This document shows positions 45,923 through 54,999 of a DNA stretch of 64,000 nucleotides, piece by piece. The notes under the pieces were generated by a model that did no database searches, was not told the DNA's origin, and saw only the letters and a program-made list of their open reading frames with translations. Each line of letters opens with the position of its first letter. Position 1 is the first letter of the stretch. Made by a program: the position numbers and the translations under genes. The DNA comes from Microvirga brassicacearum (GTDB lineage: Bacteria; Pseudomonadota; Alphaproteobacteria; Rhizobiales; Beijerinckiaceae): positions 62,001 to 126,000 of the forward strand of contig NZ_VCMV01000006.1 of assembly GCF_008757455.1 (NCBI RefSeq), given 5' to 3'.

Positions 45923-47533
45923 GTGGAAACTATCGGCGTCTTCAACAGCGCGCAGGGCGCTGAAGCCATCGGCCTCCGCAACCTCAAGAAGGTTTTCTGG
46001 AATCTGGAGGCGCCTGCCCTCTATGAGCAATCCCTGGTGCGCGGCGAAACCCAGCTGGTGAAGGGTGGCGCCTTGCTGGCGGAGACCGGTGTGCATACCG
46101 GCCGCTCGCCCAAGGACAAGTTCGTGGTGCGCGACGAAACCACCGAGAATACCGTCTGGTGGGACAATAGCGGCGCCATCTCGCCGGGCCAGTTCGATAC
46201 GCTGCTGGAAGATTTCCTCGCCCATGCGGAGGGCCGGGAATTGTTCGCGCAGGATCTCCAGGGCGGCGCGGATCCGTCCTACCGGGTCAAGACGCGGGTC
46301 TTCACCGAATATGCGTGGCATTCGTTGTTCATCCGCAATCTCCTGATCCGTCCCGAGCGCGGCGAACTGAAAAGCTTCGTGCCTGAACTCACCATCATCG
46401 ACCTGCCGTCCTTCCGCGCCGATCCGGCACGCCATGGCTGCCGTTCCGAGACCGTGATCGCCTGCGACTTCACGCGCAAGATCGTGCTCATCGGCGGCAC
46501 CTCCTATGCGGGCGAGATGAAGAAGTCGGTCTTCAGCTATCTGAATTTCTCGCTCCCGCCCCAGAACGTCATGCCGATGCATTGCTCGGCCAATGTGGGC
46601 CATGGCGGCGACGTGGCGGTATTCTTCGGCCTGTCCGGGACCGGCAAGACGACCCTGTCGGCCGATCCCGACCGGATCCTCCTGGGCGATGACGAACACG
46701 GCTGGGGACCCTACGGCGTCTTCAATTTCGAGGGCGGCTGCTATGCCAAGACCATCCGCCTGTCGCGTGAGGCGGAGCCGGAAATTTTCGCCACCACCGA
46801 GCGTTTCGGCACCGTTCTCGAGAACGTGACGGTCGATCCGATCACTCGCGAGCCCAATTTCGACGATGCCTCGAAGACCGAGAACACGCGCTGCGCCTAT
46901 CCGCTCGATTTCATTCCCAATGCGAGCACGACGGGTCGCGCCGGCATCCCCAAGAACATCGTCATGCTGACCTGCGATGCCTTCGGCGTGCTGCCGCCCA
47001 TCGCCAAGCTGACGCCGGCGGAAGCCATGTATCACTTCCTCTCCGGTTACACGGCGAAAGTCGCCGGCACCGAAAAGGGCGTGAAGGATCCCGAGGCGAC
47101 ATTCTCGACCTGTTTCGGTTCTCCCTTCATGCCGCGGCATCCCTCCGCCTACGGCAACCTGCTGCGTGATCTCATCGCCAAGCACCATGTGGATTGCTGG
47201 CTCGTGAATACCGGCTGGACCGGCGGTCAGTACGGCACCGGCCGCCGCATGCCGATCCGGGTCACGCGCCGCCTGCTGACGGCCGCCCTCGACGGATCCC
47301 TGTCGCGCGCCGATTTCCGTCGCGATCCGTATTTCGGCTTTGCGGTGCCGACCTCGGTTCCGGGCGTCGAGCCGCATATCCTCTACCCGGTGAAAACCTG
47401 GCAGGACAAGGCAGCCTTCGCGCATTCGGCGAAACGCCTCGTCGAGATGTTCAACGAGAACTTCAAGCGCTTTGAGGCCCATGTGGACGCGGATGTCCGC
47501 GCCGCCGCGCCGCAATCCTCGCTCGCGGCCTGA
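45923..47533 (+). CDS. pckA: phosphoenolpyruvate carboxykinase (ATP)
   Basis: A 536-residue gluconeogenic enzyme making PEP from oxaloacetate with ATP. The kinase P-loop is [15 protein letters not shown] (about 235-249); the metal/substrate motifs are [11 protein letters not shown] (about 57-67), [10 protein letters not shown] and [12 protein letters not shown] 45923 is the start with AGGAGA 8 nt before. ATP rather than GTP type is shown by these motifs and the fold order. Normal length. Confidence 0.96.
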   Translation: METIGVFNSAQGAEAIGLRNLKKVFWNLEAPALYEQSLVRGETQLVKGGALLAETGVHTGRSPKDKFVVRDETTENTVWWDNSGAISPGQFDTLLEDFLAHAEGRELFAQDLQGGADPSYRVKTRVFTEYAWHSLFIRNLLIRPERGELKSFVPELTIIDLPSFRADPARHGCRSETVIACDFTRKIVLIGGTSYAGEMKKSVFSYLNFSLPPQNVMPMHCSANVGHGGDVAVFFGLSGTGKTTLSADPDRILLGDDEHGWGPYGVFNFEGGCYAKTIRLSREAEPEIFATTERFGTVLENVTVDPITREPNFDDASKTENTRCAYPLDFIPNASTTGRAGIPKNIVMLTCDAFGVLPPIAKLTPAEAMYHFLSGYTAKVAGTEKGVKDPEATFSTCFGSPFMPRHPSAYGNLLRDLIAKHHVDCWLVNTGWTGGQYGTGRRMPIRVTRRLLTAALDGSLSRADFRRDPYFGFAVPTSVPGVEPHILYPVKTWQDKAAFAHSAKRLVEMFNENFKRFEAHVDADVRAAAPQSSLAA

Positions 47534-47578
47534 GAGCGTCCGCTTGCCTCACCGCACCGATGAGCTAGAAGGCGGCGC

Positions 47579-48001
47579 ATGAGCCGCCTTCTTCATGCCA
47601 GCCTCGTCCTGTTCGCCTCGGGCTCGCCCGCGATGGCGGAGGTTTGCGACAAGGTGCTGGGCGAGGATTTCGACAGGCTGATAAATGCGTCGCTCTGGCA
47701 TCAGGTCGGCGACCGCCTCTTCGCACCCGCGACCATCGTTCTCCTCGCGATCGCCGTGCTGACCGCCACCAAGATGCCGGGCCTTCGCGGGATCGCGCTG
47801 ATTGCCGGTCTGGTGACGGCCGTTCAGGCGGTCACCGCCATCGGCGCCAACGTGTTTCCCGATGCCGCGCTGATCGCCGCCCGCATCGAGGGTTGCGGCG
47901 GTGCCTCGATTGCCACCGCCATCGTCTCGTCGGCTCTTGCAATTCTGCTGGCGATCTCGTTCGTTGTCGCTGTCGACGGCACACCCCGGCCGCGCGACTG
48001 A
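47579..48001 (+). CDS. small membrane protein of unknown function
   Basis: A predicted 140-residue protein, not recognised. The N-terminus (MSRLLHASLVLFASGSPAMA) looks like a signal peptide with an AMA|E cleavage site. Three hydrophobic segments follow (about 47-62, 70-88 and 109-131), with two Cys outside the signal peptide (VCDKVLG and EGCGG) that could pair in the periplasm. It starts 45 bp after pckA and could be cotranscribed. Confidence 0.6.
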   Translation: MSRLLHASLVLFASGSPAMAEVCDKVLGEDFDRLINASLWHQVGDRLFAPATIVLLAIAVLTATKMPGLRGIALIAGLVTAVQAVTAIGANVFPDAALIAARIEGCGGASIATAIVSSALAILLAISFVVAVDGTPRPRD

Positions 48002-48173
48002 TCCTCGTCGTCGGCGGGGAAATCCCTCGGGCTTGCGGATCTAATGCCACGCTTGCGCGTTTAACCCGCTCAAGCTTGCTGCATGCCGTTCATTTGACAT
48101 GCCGCTGCCGCGACCGGCAAGATCGGTCGAGAAGCCGCCGCGTTCAGGTTCATCTGGTTTGCGAGGTAAGGCC

Positions 48174-48968
48174 ATGGCGAAATTCCCCACGATGCCCGAT
48201 CTGGAGACGGAGGTGGAGCTTCCGCAGATCCGTCACATTCAAACCTCCGACCTGAGCGACGCGCTCAAGAAAGGCGTCGACGATTTCCGCGAGATGCCGA
48301 CTCACGCGTTCTTTGTGGCGCTGATCTATCCCATTCTCGGCCTGCTGCTCGCAGCGGCGATCTTCGGCAATAACATCCTGCCCTTGCTGTTCCCGATGAT
48401 GGCCGGCTTTGCCATGCTGGGGCCGGTGGCGGCCATCGGGCTCTACGAACTGAGCCGGCGGCGGGAACTGGGCCAGGACATCACGTGGTCGGGCGCTTCG
48501 CAGGTCATGCGCTCGCCCGCCATCGGATCGATCATCCTGGTGGGCCTGCTGCTCTTTGGCATCTTCCTGGTGTGGCTGGCAGTCGCGCAGGCGCTCTATC
48601 TAGCGATCTTCGGAGCCTACGTGCCAGCCTCTCTCACCGGCTTTCTGCGCGACGTCCTGACGACGCGTCAGGGGTGGATGCTGATCGTCATCGGCAACGC
48701 CGTCGGATTCGTATTCAGCCTGGTGGTGCTCGCCATCAGCGTCTTCTCGTTCCCGATGTTGGTGGACCGGCACGTGAGCGCGGCGGTGGCGATCCAGACC
48801 TCGATCCGGGCCGTGGGCGCCAATCCGGGAACGATGATCCTCTGGGGTTTCATCGTCGCCGCATTGCTGGCGATCGGCTTCATTCCGGTTTTCTTCGGGC
48901 TCGCCGTGACGCTTCCCATTCTGGGCCACGCCACATGGCACCTCTATCGGCGGGTGGTCGGCCCCTAG
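48174..48968 (+). CDS. DUF2189 family membrane protein
   Basis: A 264-residue inner-membrane protein. The cytosolic N-terminal stretch IRHIQTSDLSDALKKGVDDF is typical of DUF2189, followed by about six membrane helices, with ELSRRRELG in the first loop. ATG 48174 is preceded by GAGGTAAGG; the upstream frame is Pro/Arg-rich. The role of the family is unknown. Its TAG stop overlaps a palindromic repeat. Confidence 0.75.
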   Translation: MAKFPTMPDLETEVELPQIRHIQTSDLSDALKKGVDDFREMPTHAFFVALIYPILGLLLAAAIFGNNILPLLFPMMAGFAMLGPVAAIGLYELSRRRELGQDITWSGASQVMRSPAIGSIILVGLLLFGIFLVWLAVAQALYLAIFGAYVPASLTGFLRDVLTTRQGWMLIVIGNAVGFVFSLVVLAISVFSFPMLVDRHVSAAVAIQTSIRAVGANPGTMILWGFIVAALLAIGFIPVFFGLAVTLPILGHATWHLYRRVVGP

Positions 48969-49041
48969 AGCCTGATCCGGCGAAGTAGAAAACAGAGAGA
49001 TAGAGCCGGATCAGATTCGAGGAAGCTGAATCCGACTCTAG
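48966..49041. repeat. palindromic repeat family B, copy 1
   Basis: CTGATCCGGC (48972-48981) pairs with GCCGGATCAG (49005-49014), and TAGAG at the start with CTCTA near 49036-49041. The right part (GAGGAAGCTGAATCCGACTCTAG) is shared, apart from its flank, with the copy at 50724-50824. It contains three GANTC sites. Its first three bases are the stop codon of the DUF2189 gene. Confidence 0.8.
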
Positions 49042-49124
49042 CGTGCGCGCCTTGCCCGTTTTTCCTTGCCGCGAAGCGAGGCCTCGCTTAACCGGTGAAC
49101 GGTCATCCGTTGAGGGGCAATCGC

Positions 49125-49898
49125 ATGAGCTATGACACGATCATCGTCGAGACTCGGGGCAAGGTGGGGCTGGTCACGCTGAACCGCCCGCAGGCCCTTA
49201 ACGCCCTCAATTCCACGCTCCTCACGGAAGTGAACCGGGCCCTCGACGATTTCGATGCCGACCGCAATGTCGGGTGCATCGTCATTACCGGCTCCGAGAA
49301 GGCGTTCGCGGCCGGCGCCGACATCAAGGAAATGTCGGAGCTTTCCTATCCGGACACCTATGTGGACGACTTCTTCGCGGGATGGGACCGTGTGGCGAGC
49401 CGGCGCAAGCCGATGATCGCGGCGGTTGCGGGCTTTGCGCTCGGGGGTGGCTGCGAATTCGCCATGATGTGCGATTTCATCATTGCGGCGGACACCGCCA
49501 AATTCGGCCAGCCCGAGATCAAGCTCGGCGTCATGCCCGGCATGGGCGGGACGCAGCGCCTGACCCGCCTGATCGGCCGCGCGAAGGCCATGGACATGTG
49601 CCTCACCGGCCGGATGATGGGCGCCGAGGAAGCGGAGCGCTCGGGTCTGGTGGCGCGGATCGTTCCGGCGGCCGATCTCGTCGCGGAGGCCATCAAGACG
49701 GCCGAGACCATCGCGTCGATGTCGCGGCCGGCCGTCATGATGACGAAGGAGAGCGTCGATCGCGCCGACGAGACCTCCCTCGCCGAAGGCGTGCGGTTCG
49801 AACGCCGCGTGTTTCACGCCATGTTCGGCACCGACGACCAGCGCGAGGGCATGAAGGCCTTTATCGAGAAGCGCGCTCCCCAATTCAAGTCAAGCTGA
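49125..49898 (+). CDS. enoyl-CoA hydratase (crotonase family)
   Basis: A 257-residue crotonase. Both catalytic glutamates are in place: [11 protein letters not shown] (about 107-117) and [14 protein letters not shown] (about 129-142), corresponding to Glu144 and Glu164 of the rat mitochondrial enzyme. [11 protein letters not shown] is the oxyanion loop. It likely hydrates short-chain 2-enoyl-CoA in beta-oxidation. ATG 49125 has GAGGGG at 49112-49117. Copies of the same repeat family flank the block formed by this gene and the next. Confidence 0.92.
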   Translation: MSYDTIIVETRGKVGLVTLNRPQALNALNSTLLTEVNRALDDFDADRNVGCIVITGSEKAFAAGADIKEMSELSYPDTYVDDFFAGWDRVASRRKPMIAAVAGFALGGGCEFAMMCDFIIAADTAKFGQPEIKLGVMPGMGGTQRLTRLIGRAKAMDMCLTGRMMGAEEAERSGLVARIVPAADLVAEAIKTAETIASMSRPAVMMTKESVDRADETSLAEGVRFERRVFHAMFGTDDQREGMKAFIEKRAPQFKSS

Positions 49899-49917
49899 CC
49901 TACGGGCGGCATCTCTC

Positions 49918-50709
49918 ATGGGCGATATCGGGATCGATATGCTCGCGGCCCTGGCTGCGATCTCGCTGCTGGCGGGCTTCGTCGATTCCATTGCCGGAGG
50001 CGGCGGATTGCTGACCGTCCCGGCGCTCATGCTCGCAGGGCTCGATCCCGCCCAGGCCATCGCCACCAACAAGGTGCAGGGCTCCTTTGCGGCCGCGTCC
50101 GCCACCTGGACCTTCGGCCGCAAGGGCCTGATCCAGTGGCGTCAGGCTTGGCGTTTCGCGCTGATCGCCTTCGTGAGCGGCATCGCCGGCGCCCTCTGCG
50201 TGCAGTTCCTGCCGCGCCCGGTCCTCGAAATCCTGATCCCGGTTCTGCTGATCGTCATCGCGTTCTATTTCGCGCTTTCGCGCAAGGTCCAGGACGCGGA
50301 TGCCAGCGCCCGCATGACGTCGCTTGCCTTCGGGCTGACCGCGCCCGTCGCCATCGGCTTTTACGACGGCATCTTCGGGCCCGGCGCCGGCTCCTTCTAT
50401 ATGCTCGCCTTCGTGATGCTGCTTGGCTATGGGGTCGTGCGCGCCACCGCCCACACCAAGCTGCTCAATCTCGCGAGCAACCTCGGCAGCCTCATGCTGT
50501 ACAGCGCGACCGGCACCGTCGTGTGGCCCCTCGGCCTCGTGATGGCGGGGGCGTCCCTGATCGGGGCGCAGATCGGCTCGCGAGTCGCCATGCGCTTCGG
50601 GGTCAGGATCATCCGCCCACTGCTCGTGGCGGTGTCGAGCCTGATGGCGTTGCGCCTGCTTCTCGACCCCGCCAACCCATGGCGGCAGGGACTCGCAGCG
50701 CTTTTTTGA
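49918..50709 (+). CDS. TSUP (TauE/SafE) family permease
   Basis: A 263-residue inner-membrane protein of the TauE/SafE family. About eight helices; the duplicated family motif is seen as AGFVDSIAGGGGLLTVPAL and GFYDGIFGPGAGSFYMLAF, the half-repeats that form the transport core. Members export or import small sulfur-containing or carboxylic anions; the substrate is unknown. It lies 19 bp after the crotonase and probably shares its transcript. Confidence 0.85.
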   Translation: MGDIGIDMLAALAAISLLAGFVDSIAGGGGLLTVPALMLAGLDPAQAIATNKVQGSFAAASATWTFGRKGLIQWRQAWRFALIAFVSGIAGALCVQFLPRPVLEILIPVLLIVIAFYFALSRKVQDADASARMTSLAFGLTAPVAIGFYDGIFGPGAGSFYMLAFVMLLGYGVVRATAHTKLLNLASNLGSLMLYSATGTVVWPLGLVMAGASLIGAQIGSRVAMRFGVRIIRPLLVAVSSLMALRLLLDPANPWRQGLAALF

Positions 50710-50723
50710 CGCGCGGACACGCG

Positions 50724-50824
50724 CTAGCCTGATCCGGCGAAGTGGATACCGGTTCGCCGAAGATCATGCGGCAAAGCAAGCGGTAGAGCCGGATCAGGTT
50801 CGAGGAAGCTGAATCCGACTCTAG
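50724..50824. repeat. palindromic repeat family B, copy 2
   Basis: Begins CTAGCCTGATCCGGCGAAGT and ends with the same GAGGAAGCTGAATCCGACTCTAG block as copy 1 at 48966. It is longer by about 25 nt because the centre (GGATACCGGTTCGCCGAAGA) is retained here and replaced or shortened in copy 1. The right edge abuts the -35 element of rpsT. Confidence 0.8.
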
Positions 50825-50826
50825 CG

Positions 50827-50855
50827 TTGACGTTCCGCGCGCTGCCGTCTATAAG
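50827..50855 (+). promoter_or_regulatory. sigma-70-type promoter of rpsT
   Basis: TTGACG (50827-50832), a 17-nt spacer and TATAAG (50850-50855): near-consensus with ideal spacing. The start of transcription would be near 50862, just ahead of a small hairpin (AGCCCGC at 50868-50874 with GCGGGCT at 50882-50888) in the leader. It lies directly beside the right end of repeat copy 2. Confidence 0.75.
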
Positions 50856-50976
50856 CCGCTCCACATGAGCCCGCGCATGAAGCGGGCTTTCCGGTTTCCA
50901 TGCAATCACCCGACCGCCGCCAAGGCTGTATTGAGCCTGGTTCGGCGTATCGGATTTTAATGACGAGGACAGGCCC

Positions 50977-51249
50977 ATGGCCAACACCGTGTCGGCCAAG
51001 AAAATGACCCGCAAGATCGCGAAGCGTACCGCGATCAACAAGTCGCGTCGCAGCCGTGTCAGGACTTTTGTCCGCAAGGTTGAGGAAGCACTCGCCACTG
51101 GCAACAAGACGGATGCGGCAGCAGCCCTGCGCGCCGCCGAGCCGGAGATGATGCGGGCGGCCCAGAAGGGCATCCTTCACAAGAACACCGCGTCGCGGAA
51201 GGTTTCGCGCCTGGCAAGCCGCGTCAAGGCGCTTGAAGCCACTGCGTAA
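50977..51249 (+). CDS. rpsT: 30S ribosomal protein S20
   Basis: A 90-residue, Lys/Arg-rich, largely helical ribosomal protein that binds 16S r[23 protein letters not shown] and the C-terminal [20 protein letters not shown] are family marks. The leader is about 115 nt and includes a hairpin. A strong terminator follows. Upstream of dnaA, a common location in this order. Confidence 0.96.
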   Translation: MANTVSAKKMTRKIAKRTAINKSRRSRVRTFVRKVEEALATGNKTDAAAALRAAEPEMMRAAQKGILHKNTASRKVSRLASRVKALEATA

Positions 51250-51283
51250 ATTCCCCTCGGGGCGACCTTGAGGACGACCCTTC

Positions 51284-51310
51284 AAACCCGGCTTTTCAGC
51301 CGGGTTTTTT
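51284..51310 (+). terminator. rho-independent terminator of rpsT
   Basis: AAACCCGGCT (51284-51293), loop TTTC, AGCCGGG (51298-51304) and a six-T run. It is 34 nt after the rpsT stop. Confidence 0.9.
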
Positions 51311-52025
51311 CATGCCCGTACCCTACTTTTCGACCCCGCAACTTATCCACATTGCCCCTTGACTCCGGGGTCGCTTCAAGGGGTGCTTTGGGCCGAGATC
51401 AGGTTTAAAACGCGCAGGAAAGCCCGAATATATTCAACAGTTTAGCAGGCAAAGGTTCGCAAGGCATCCGAATCCCGCACCTGGCGAGCCCGAATCGCAC
51501 CTGAATCAACATTGCGCCAAAACCTTTTTTGACGCCCCCCGCACCCCCCTTCCCGGAACACTGAATCAGTTGCGAAGTCAGGACTTTATCGGTGTGCGGG
51601 AAAAGCTGTGGACGGGGCTGTGGGCATCTGTGGCCGGCTTCCAGCATTGGCATCTGGCTTGAGCGTGTTGCACCCCCCTGACCCCCTGTGTAAGGTCACC
51701 TCACTTCAGCGGTCCGCCGCGAAGTCATCCAATCAAGTCTCAGGGTATAAAGCCCGGTTGCGGGGATAGTGTTTTGTTTCATGCGACGACGAAGCAAGAA
51801 CTGGCTCAGCATTGCGCAACGGCTTCTCTTGATGAAACTTGAACGGTTGTAAAACTGGGCGTTCGTTCCAGATTGTCCGGGCAGAATAGTAAACGATAAT
51901 CTTTGGTAGAGTTATGTCGCCGGGTGTTTGGACAGCCGCGCGGTGCAGTTTTTTTGTCGGTCGGCAACAAATCGGGGCGTAAGGACCATTGCTTTTTCGC
52001 CATGGCCCTTAGGGGAGGAATTTTG
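51311..52025. promoter_or_regulatory. rpsT-dnaA intergenic region: DnaA box, GANTC cluster, dnaA leader
   Basis: About 700 nt without a supported gene. TTATCCACA at 51343-51351 matches the DnaA-box consensus exactly; no second full box was found. Five GANTC sites (CcrM type) fall within about 205 nt: 51361, 51470, 51492, 51503 and 51563. A TATAAAG at about 51742-51752 and AT-rich stretches up to 51910 may hold the dnaA promoter. GGAGGAA at 52014-52020 is the dnaA ribosome-binding site. It may be an origin or only the dnaA control region. Confidence 0.55.
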
Positions 52026-53525
52026 ATGTTTCGGAGCGAGGATCACCGCGCCTATGCGGCGGCGACCGAGAGCGGCGTTGCGGGTGCGGCAGACCAGGGA
52101 GCGGCGGAGACCTGGGCGCGCGTCAAGCGCCGGCTCCGGGCGGAGTTGGGCGAGGATATTTTCTCGAGCTGGTTCGGACGCTTGGAACTGGAGACCGTGG
52201 TCGATGGCTGCGCCTATCTGACGGTCCCGACCCGGTTCCTGAAAAGCTGGATCGAGTCGCACTATACCGATCGCGTTCTGGCTCTCTATCGCACCGAGGC
52301 AGCCCATCTCGATCGCGTCGTCATCGCGGTCCGCAGCGGCGTCGGCCGGGATCAATCCGCGCTGCGTCGCCCCACCGAGGTTCCCCGTCTCGGCACGGGA
52401 CCCATCCTTGCAGGCGTGCCCGCCGCCGGCGACCCCAAACCCCTGTCCGCCTCCATGCCCGACGAACGCAGTGATGCCAACGAGCTCGGCGGCGCGCCGC
52501 TCGACACGCGCCTGACCTTCGACAGCTTCATCGTTGGGCGCTCCAACGCGCTTGCGCACGCCGCCGCCGATCGGGTCGCCCATCATCAGAACGGTCAGGC
52601 CATCTACAACCCGCTCTTCCTTCATGCGGGCGTCGGCCTCGGCAAGACCCACCTCCTCCACGCCATCGGACATGAAGTGCGCTCGCAAGGGCGGCGGGTG
52701 ATTTATCTCACCGCCGACCGGTTCATGTACGGCTTCGTCGCCTCCCTCAAGGCCCAGACATCGCTCGCCTTCAAGGAGCGCCTGCGCGGCATCGACCTCC
52801 TGATTCTGGACGACGTTCAGTTCATCCAGGGCAAGCAGATCCAGCAGGAATTCGGCCACACGCTGAACGCGCTGATCGATGCCGGCCGGCAGATCGTGGT
52901 GGCGGCCGACCGTCCGCCCGCCGACCTCGAGGCCCTCGACGAGCGCGTCCGCTCCCGCCTTGCCGGCGGCCTGGTAGTGGAGGTCGGAGGGCTGGACGAG
53001 GCCTTGCGCGCCTCTATCCTCACCACCCGGATCGAGGCCCTGAAGATCGTTCACCCAACCTTCGACGTGAGCCCGAGCGTGGTCGCCTATGTGGCCCGCG
53101 CCATCACGGCGAATGGCCGCGATCTCGAAGGCGCGGTCAACCGGCTGCTGGCCCACGCGACTCTGACCGGATCGGCCATCACGCTCGAGACCGCCGAGAC
53201 GGCGATCCGCGATCTCGTCCGCAATCGCGAGCCGAAGCGGGTCAAGATCGAGGACATCCAGAAGCTGGTGGCCTCGCGCTACAACGTCTCCCGCTCAGAC
53301 ATCCTGTCGGAGCGGCGCACCGCCGCGGTGGTGCGTCCGCGGCAGATCGCCATGTATCTGTCGAAGGTGCTGACCTTGCGGTCACTGCCGGAAATCGGCC
53401 GACGCTTCGGCGGTCGCGATCACACCACGGTTCTGCATGCGGTGCGCAAGATCGAGAAGGCGCTGGGCGAGGACAATACCCTGAGCGACGAGGTCGAGCT
53501 GCTCAAGCGCATGCTGCAGGAATAG
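52026..53525 (+). CDS. dnaA: chromosomal replication initiator DnaA
   Basis: A 499-residue initiator. Domain I is near 25-95 ([22 protein letters not shown] is its conserved part). The AAA+ domain has Walker [13 protein letters not shown] (about 202-213) and Walker [11 protein letters not shown] (about 258). Domain IV ends in the DnaA signature [19 protein letters not shown] (about 458-476), which reads DnaA boxes. ATG 52026 is set by the GGAGGAA site; an earlier frame start at 51903 has none. The N-terminus is a little longer than usual. Confidence 0.96.
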   Translation: MFRSEDHRAYAAATESGVAGAADQGAAETWARVKRRLRAELGEDIFSSWFGRLELETVVDGCAYLTVPTRFLKSWIESHYTDRVLALYRTEAAHLDRVVIAVRSGVGRDQSALRRPTEVPRLGTGPILAGVPAAGDPKPLSASMPDERSDANELGGAPLDTRLTFDSFIVGRSNALAHAAADRVAHHQNGQAIYNPLFLHAGVGLGKTHLLHAIGHEVRSQGRRVIYLTADRFMYGFVASLKAQTSLAFKERLRGIDLLILDDVQFIQGKQIQQEFGHTLNALIDAGRQIVVAADRPPADLEALDERVRSRLAGGLVVEVGGLDEALRASILTTRIEALKIVHPTFDVSPSVVAYVARAITANGRDLEGAVNRLLAHATLTGSAITLETAETAIRDLVRNREPKRVKIEDIQKLVASRYNVSRSDILSERRTAAVVRPRQIAMYLSKVLTLRSLPEIGRRFGGRDHTTVLHAVRKIEKALGEDNTLSDEVELLKRMLQE

Positions 53526-53688
53526 GCAAAGGCGCGGGCCCGCGATGCCTTGTTCAGGACGCCCGGTCATGGCCTTGCTTTTACGGCCAACCTTCGCCAC
53601 TCTTGCACCCCGCTTGACCGGCGGTCGCCACGCATCGCGGGACGTGCCGGTCTGAGCCAATAATTCCAACGAAAACGGGTGTTGGACT

Positions 53689-54807
53689 ATGAGAGTTACT
53701 GTTGAGCGAGCCGCTCTGCTGAAGGCGCTTGGGCATGTGCACCGGGTCGTCGAGCGCCGCAATACCATTCCGATCCTGTCGAACGTTCTCCTGCGCGGGG
53801 AAGACGGCTCCTTGCGGCTGAAGGCGACCGATCTCGATATCGAGGTGACGGAGACCATTCCGGCCGATATCAGCGAGGCCGGCTCGACAACGGTTCCGGC
53901 CTACATGATCTACGACATCGTCCGCAAATTGCCGGATGGCGCCCAGGTCTCGCTCGAGATGGCCGGCGATGCCAGTCAGATGCAGATCCGTTCGGGCCGG
54001 TCGCGCTTTATGCTGCAGGCCCTGCCGGAGAGCGACTTCCCGGATCTTGCAGCCGGTGACCTGCCGCATCGGTTCACCCTGTCGGCGGCCGATCTGAAGC
54101 GCCTGATCGAGAAGACCCAATTCGCGATCTCCACCGAGGAGACGCGCTATTACCTCAACGGCATTTATCTTCACACGATCGATGTATCGGGCACCACCAT
54201 GCTGCGCGCGGTGGCGACCGACGGCCATCGGCTGGCGCGTGTCGAACTGCCCGCCCCTTCCGGTTCGGACGGCATGCCGGGCGTCATCATTCCCCGCAAG
54301 GCGGTGGCGGAAATCGTCAAGCTCGTGGAGGACGGCAGCGAATCCGTCGTGATCGAGCTGTCATCCGCCAAGGTGCGTCTCACCTTCGAGGGCGTCGTTC
54401 TGACCTCCAAGCTGATCGACGGGACCTTCCCCGACTACCAGCGAGTCATCCCGGTCGGGAACGACAAGATGCTGACGGTCGAGCGGAGCGATTTCGCCAA
54501 GGCGGTCGATCGCGTCTCGACGATCTCGTCCGAACGCGGCCGGGCGGTGAAGCTTGCCTTGGCGGACGGTCGCCTGACGCTCACCGTCACCAACCCGGAT
54601 TCCGGCAGCGCGATGGAAGAGATCGAGGTCGATTACGACGCGGCGCCCATCGATATCGGCTTCAACGCCCGCTATCTGCTCGACATCACGGCGCAGCTCG
54701 ACGGCGACACGGCCCTGTTCAAGCTCGCTGATCCCGGTTCGCCCACCATCGTGCAGGATCGCGAAGGGGCATCGGCCCTCTACGTGCTGATGCCGATGCG
54801 GGTGTAG
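53689..54807 (+). CDS. dnaN: DNA polymerase III beta sliding clamp
   Basis: A 372-residue clamp made of three similar domains. MRVTVERAALLKALGHVHRV and NTIPILSNVLL open domain 1; YYLNGIYLHTI and ATDGHRLARVELP mark domain 2; DPGSPTIVQDREGASALYVLMPMRV is the C-terminal end. It follows dnaA after 163 nt, the standard order dnaA-dnaN-recF. Confidence 0.97.
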   Translation: MRVTVERAALLKALGHVHRVVERRNTIPILSNVLLRGEDGSLRLKATDLDIEVTETIPADISEAGSTTVPAYMIYDIVRKLPDGAQVSLEMAGDASQMQIRSGRSRFMLQALPESDFPDLAAGDLPHRFTLSAADLKRLIEKTQFAISTEETRYYLNGIYLHTIDVSGTTMLRAVATDGHRLARVELPAPSGSDGMPGVIIPRKAVAEIVKLVEDGSESVVIELSSAKVRLTFEGVVLTSKLIDGTFPDYQRVIPVGNDKMLTVERSDFAKAVDRVSTISSERGRAVKLALADGRLTLTVTNPDSGSAMEEIEVDYDAAPIDIGFNARYLLDITAQLDGDTALFKLADPGSPTIVQDREGASALYVLMPMRV

Positions 54808-54835
54808 ACGCAACCGCCCCTTCACGCCGCGCATC

Positions 54836-54950
54836 CCCCTCACCCGGACCTGCGGTCCGACCTCTCCCCAAGGGAGAGGTGATGAGGAGGCCGCATCTGC
54901 ACTTAACCTCTCCCCGGTGGGGAGAGGTCGAGCGAAGCGAGGGTGAGGGG
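54836..54950. repeat. palindromic intergenic repeat, CACCTCTCC family (copy 2)
   Basis: CCCCTCACCC (54836-54845) and GGGTGAGGGG (54941-54950) are exact reverse complements; inner words CGACCTCTCCCC and GGGGAGAGGTCG repeat those of the copy at 24495-24619. It lies between dnaN and recF. The word order differs from copy 1, suggesting a composite of smaller units. Confidence 0.8.
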
Positions 54951-54999
54951 ATCTCCCGCTTGATCTTTCGGGTCCGCTCACCGAAACAGGGGACCTGTC

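Noticed and set aside
51343-51351. Calling the rpsT-dnaA gap oriC
   Set aside because: Only one full DnaA box was found, with no clear AT-rich unwinding element or box array. In this order the origin is often elsewhere, so the evidence is insufficient.
51405-52003. Minus-strand frames of 82 and 65 codons upstream of dnaA
   Set aside because: No ribosome-binding site and no recognisable protein features. They lie in the dnaA control region and look like chance frames.
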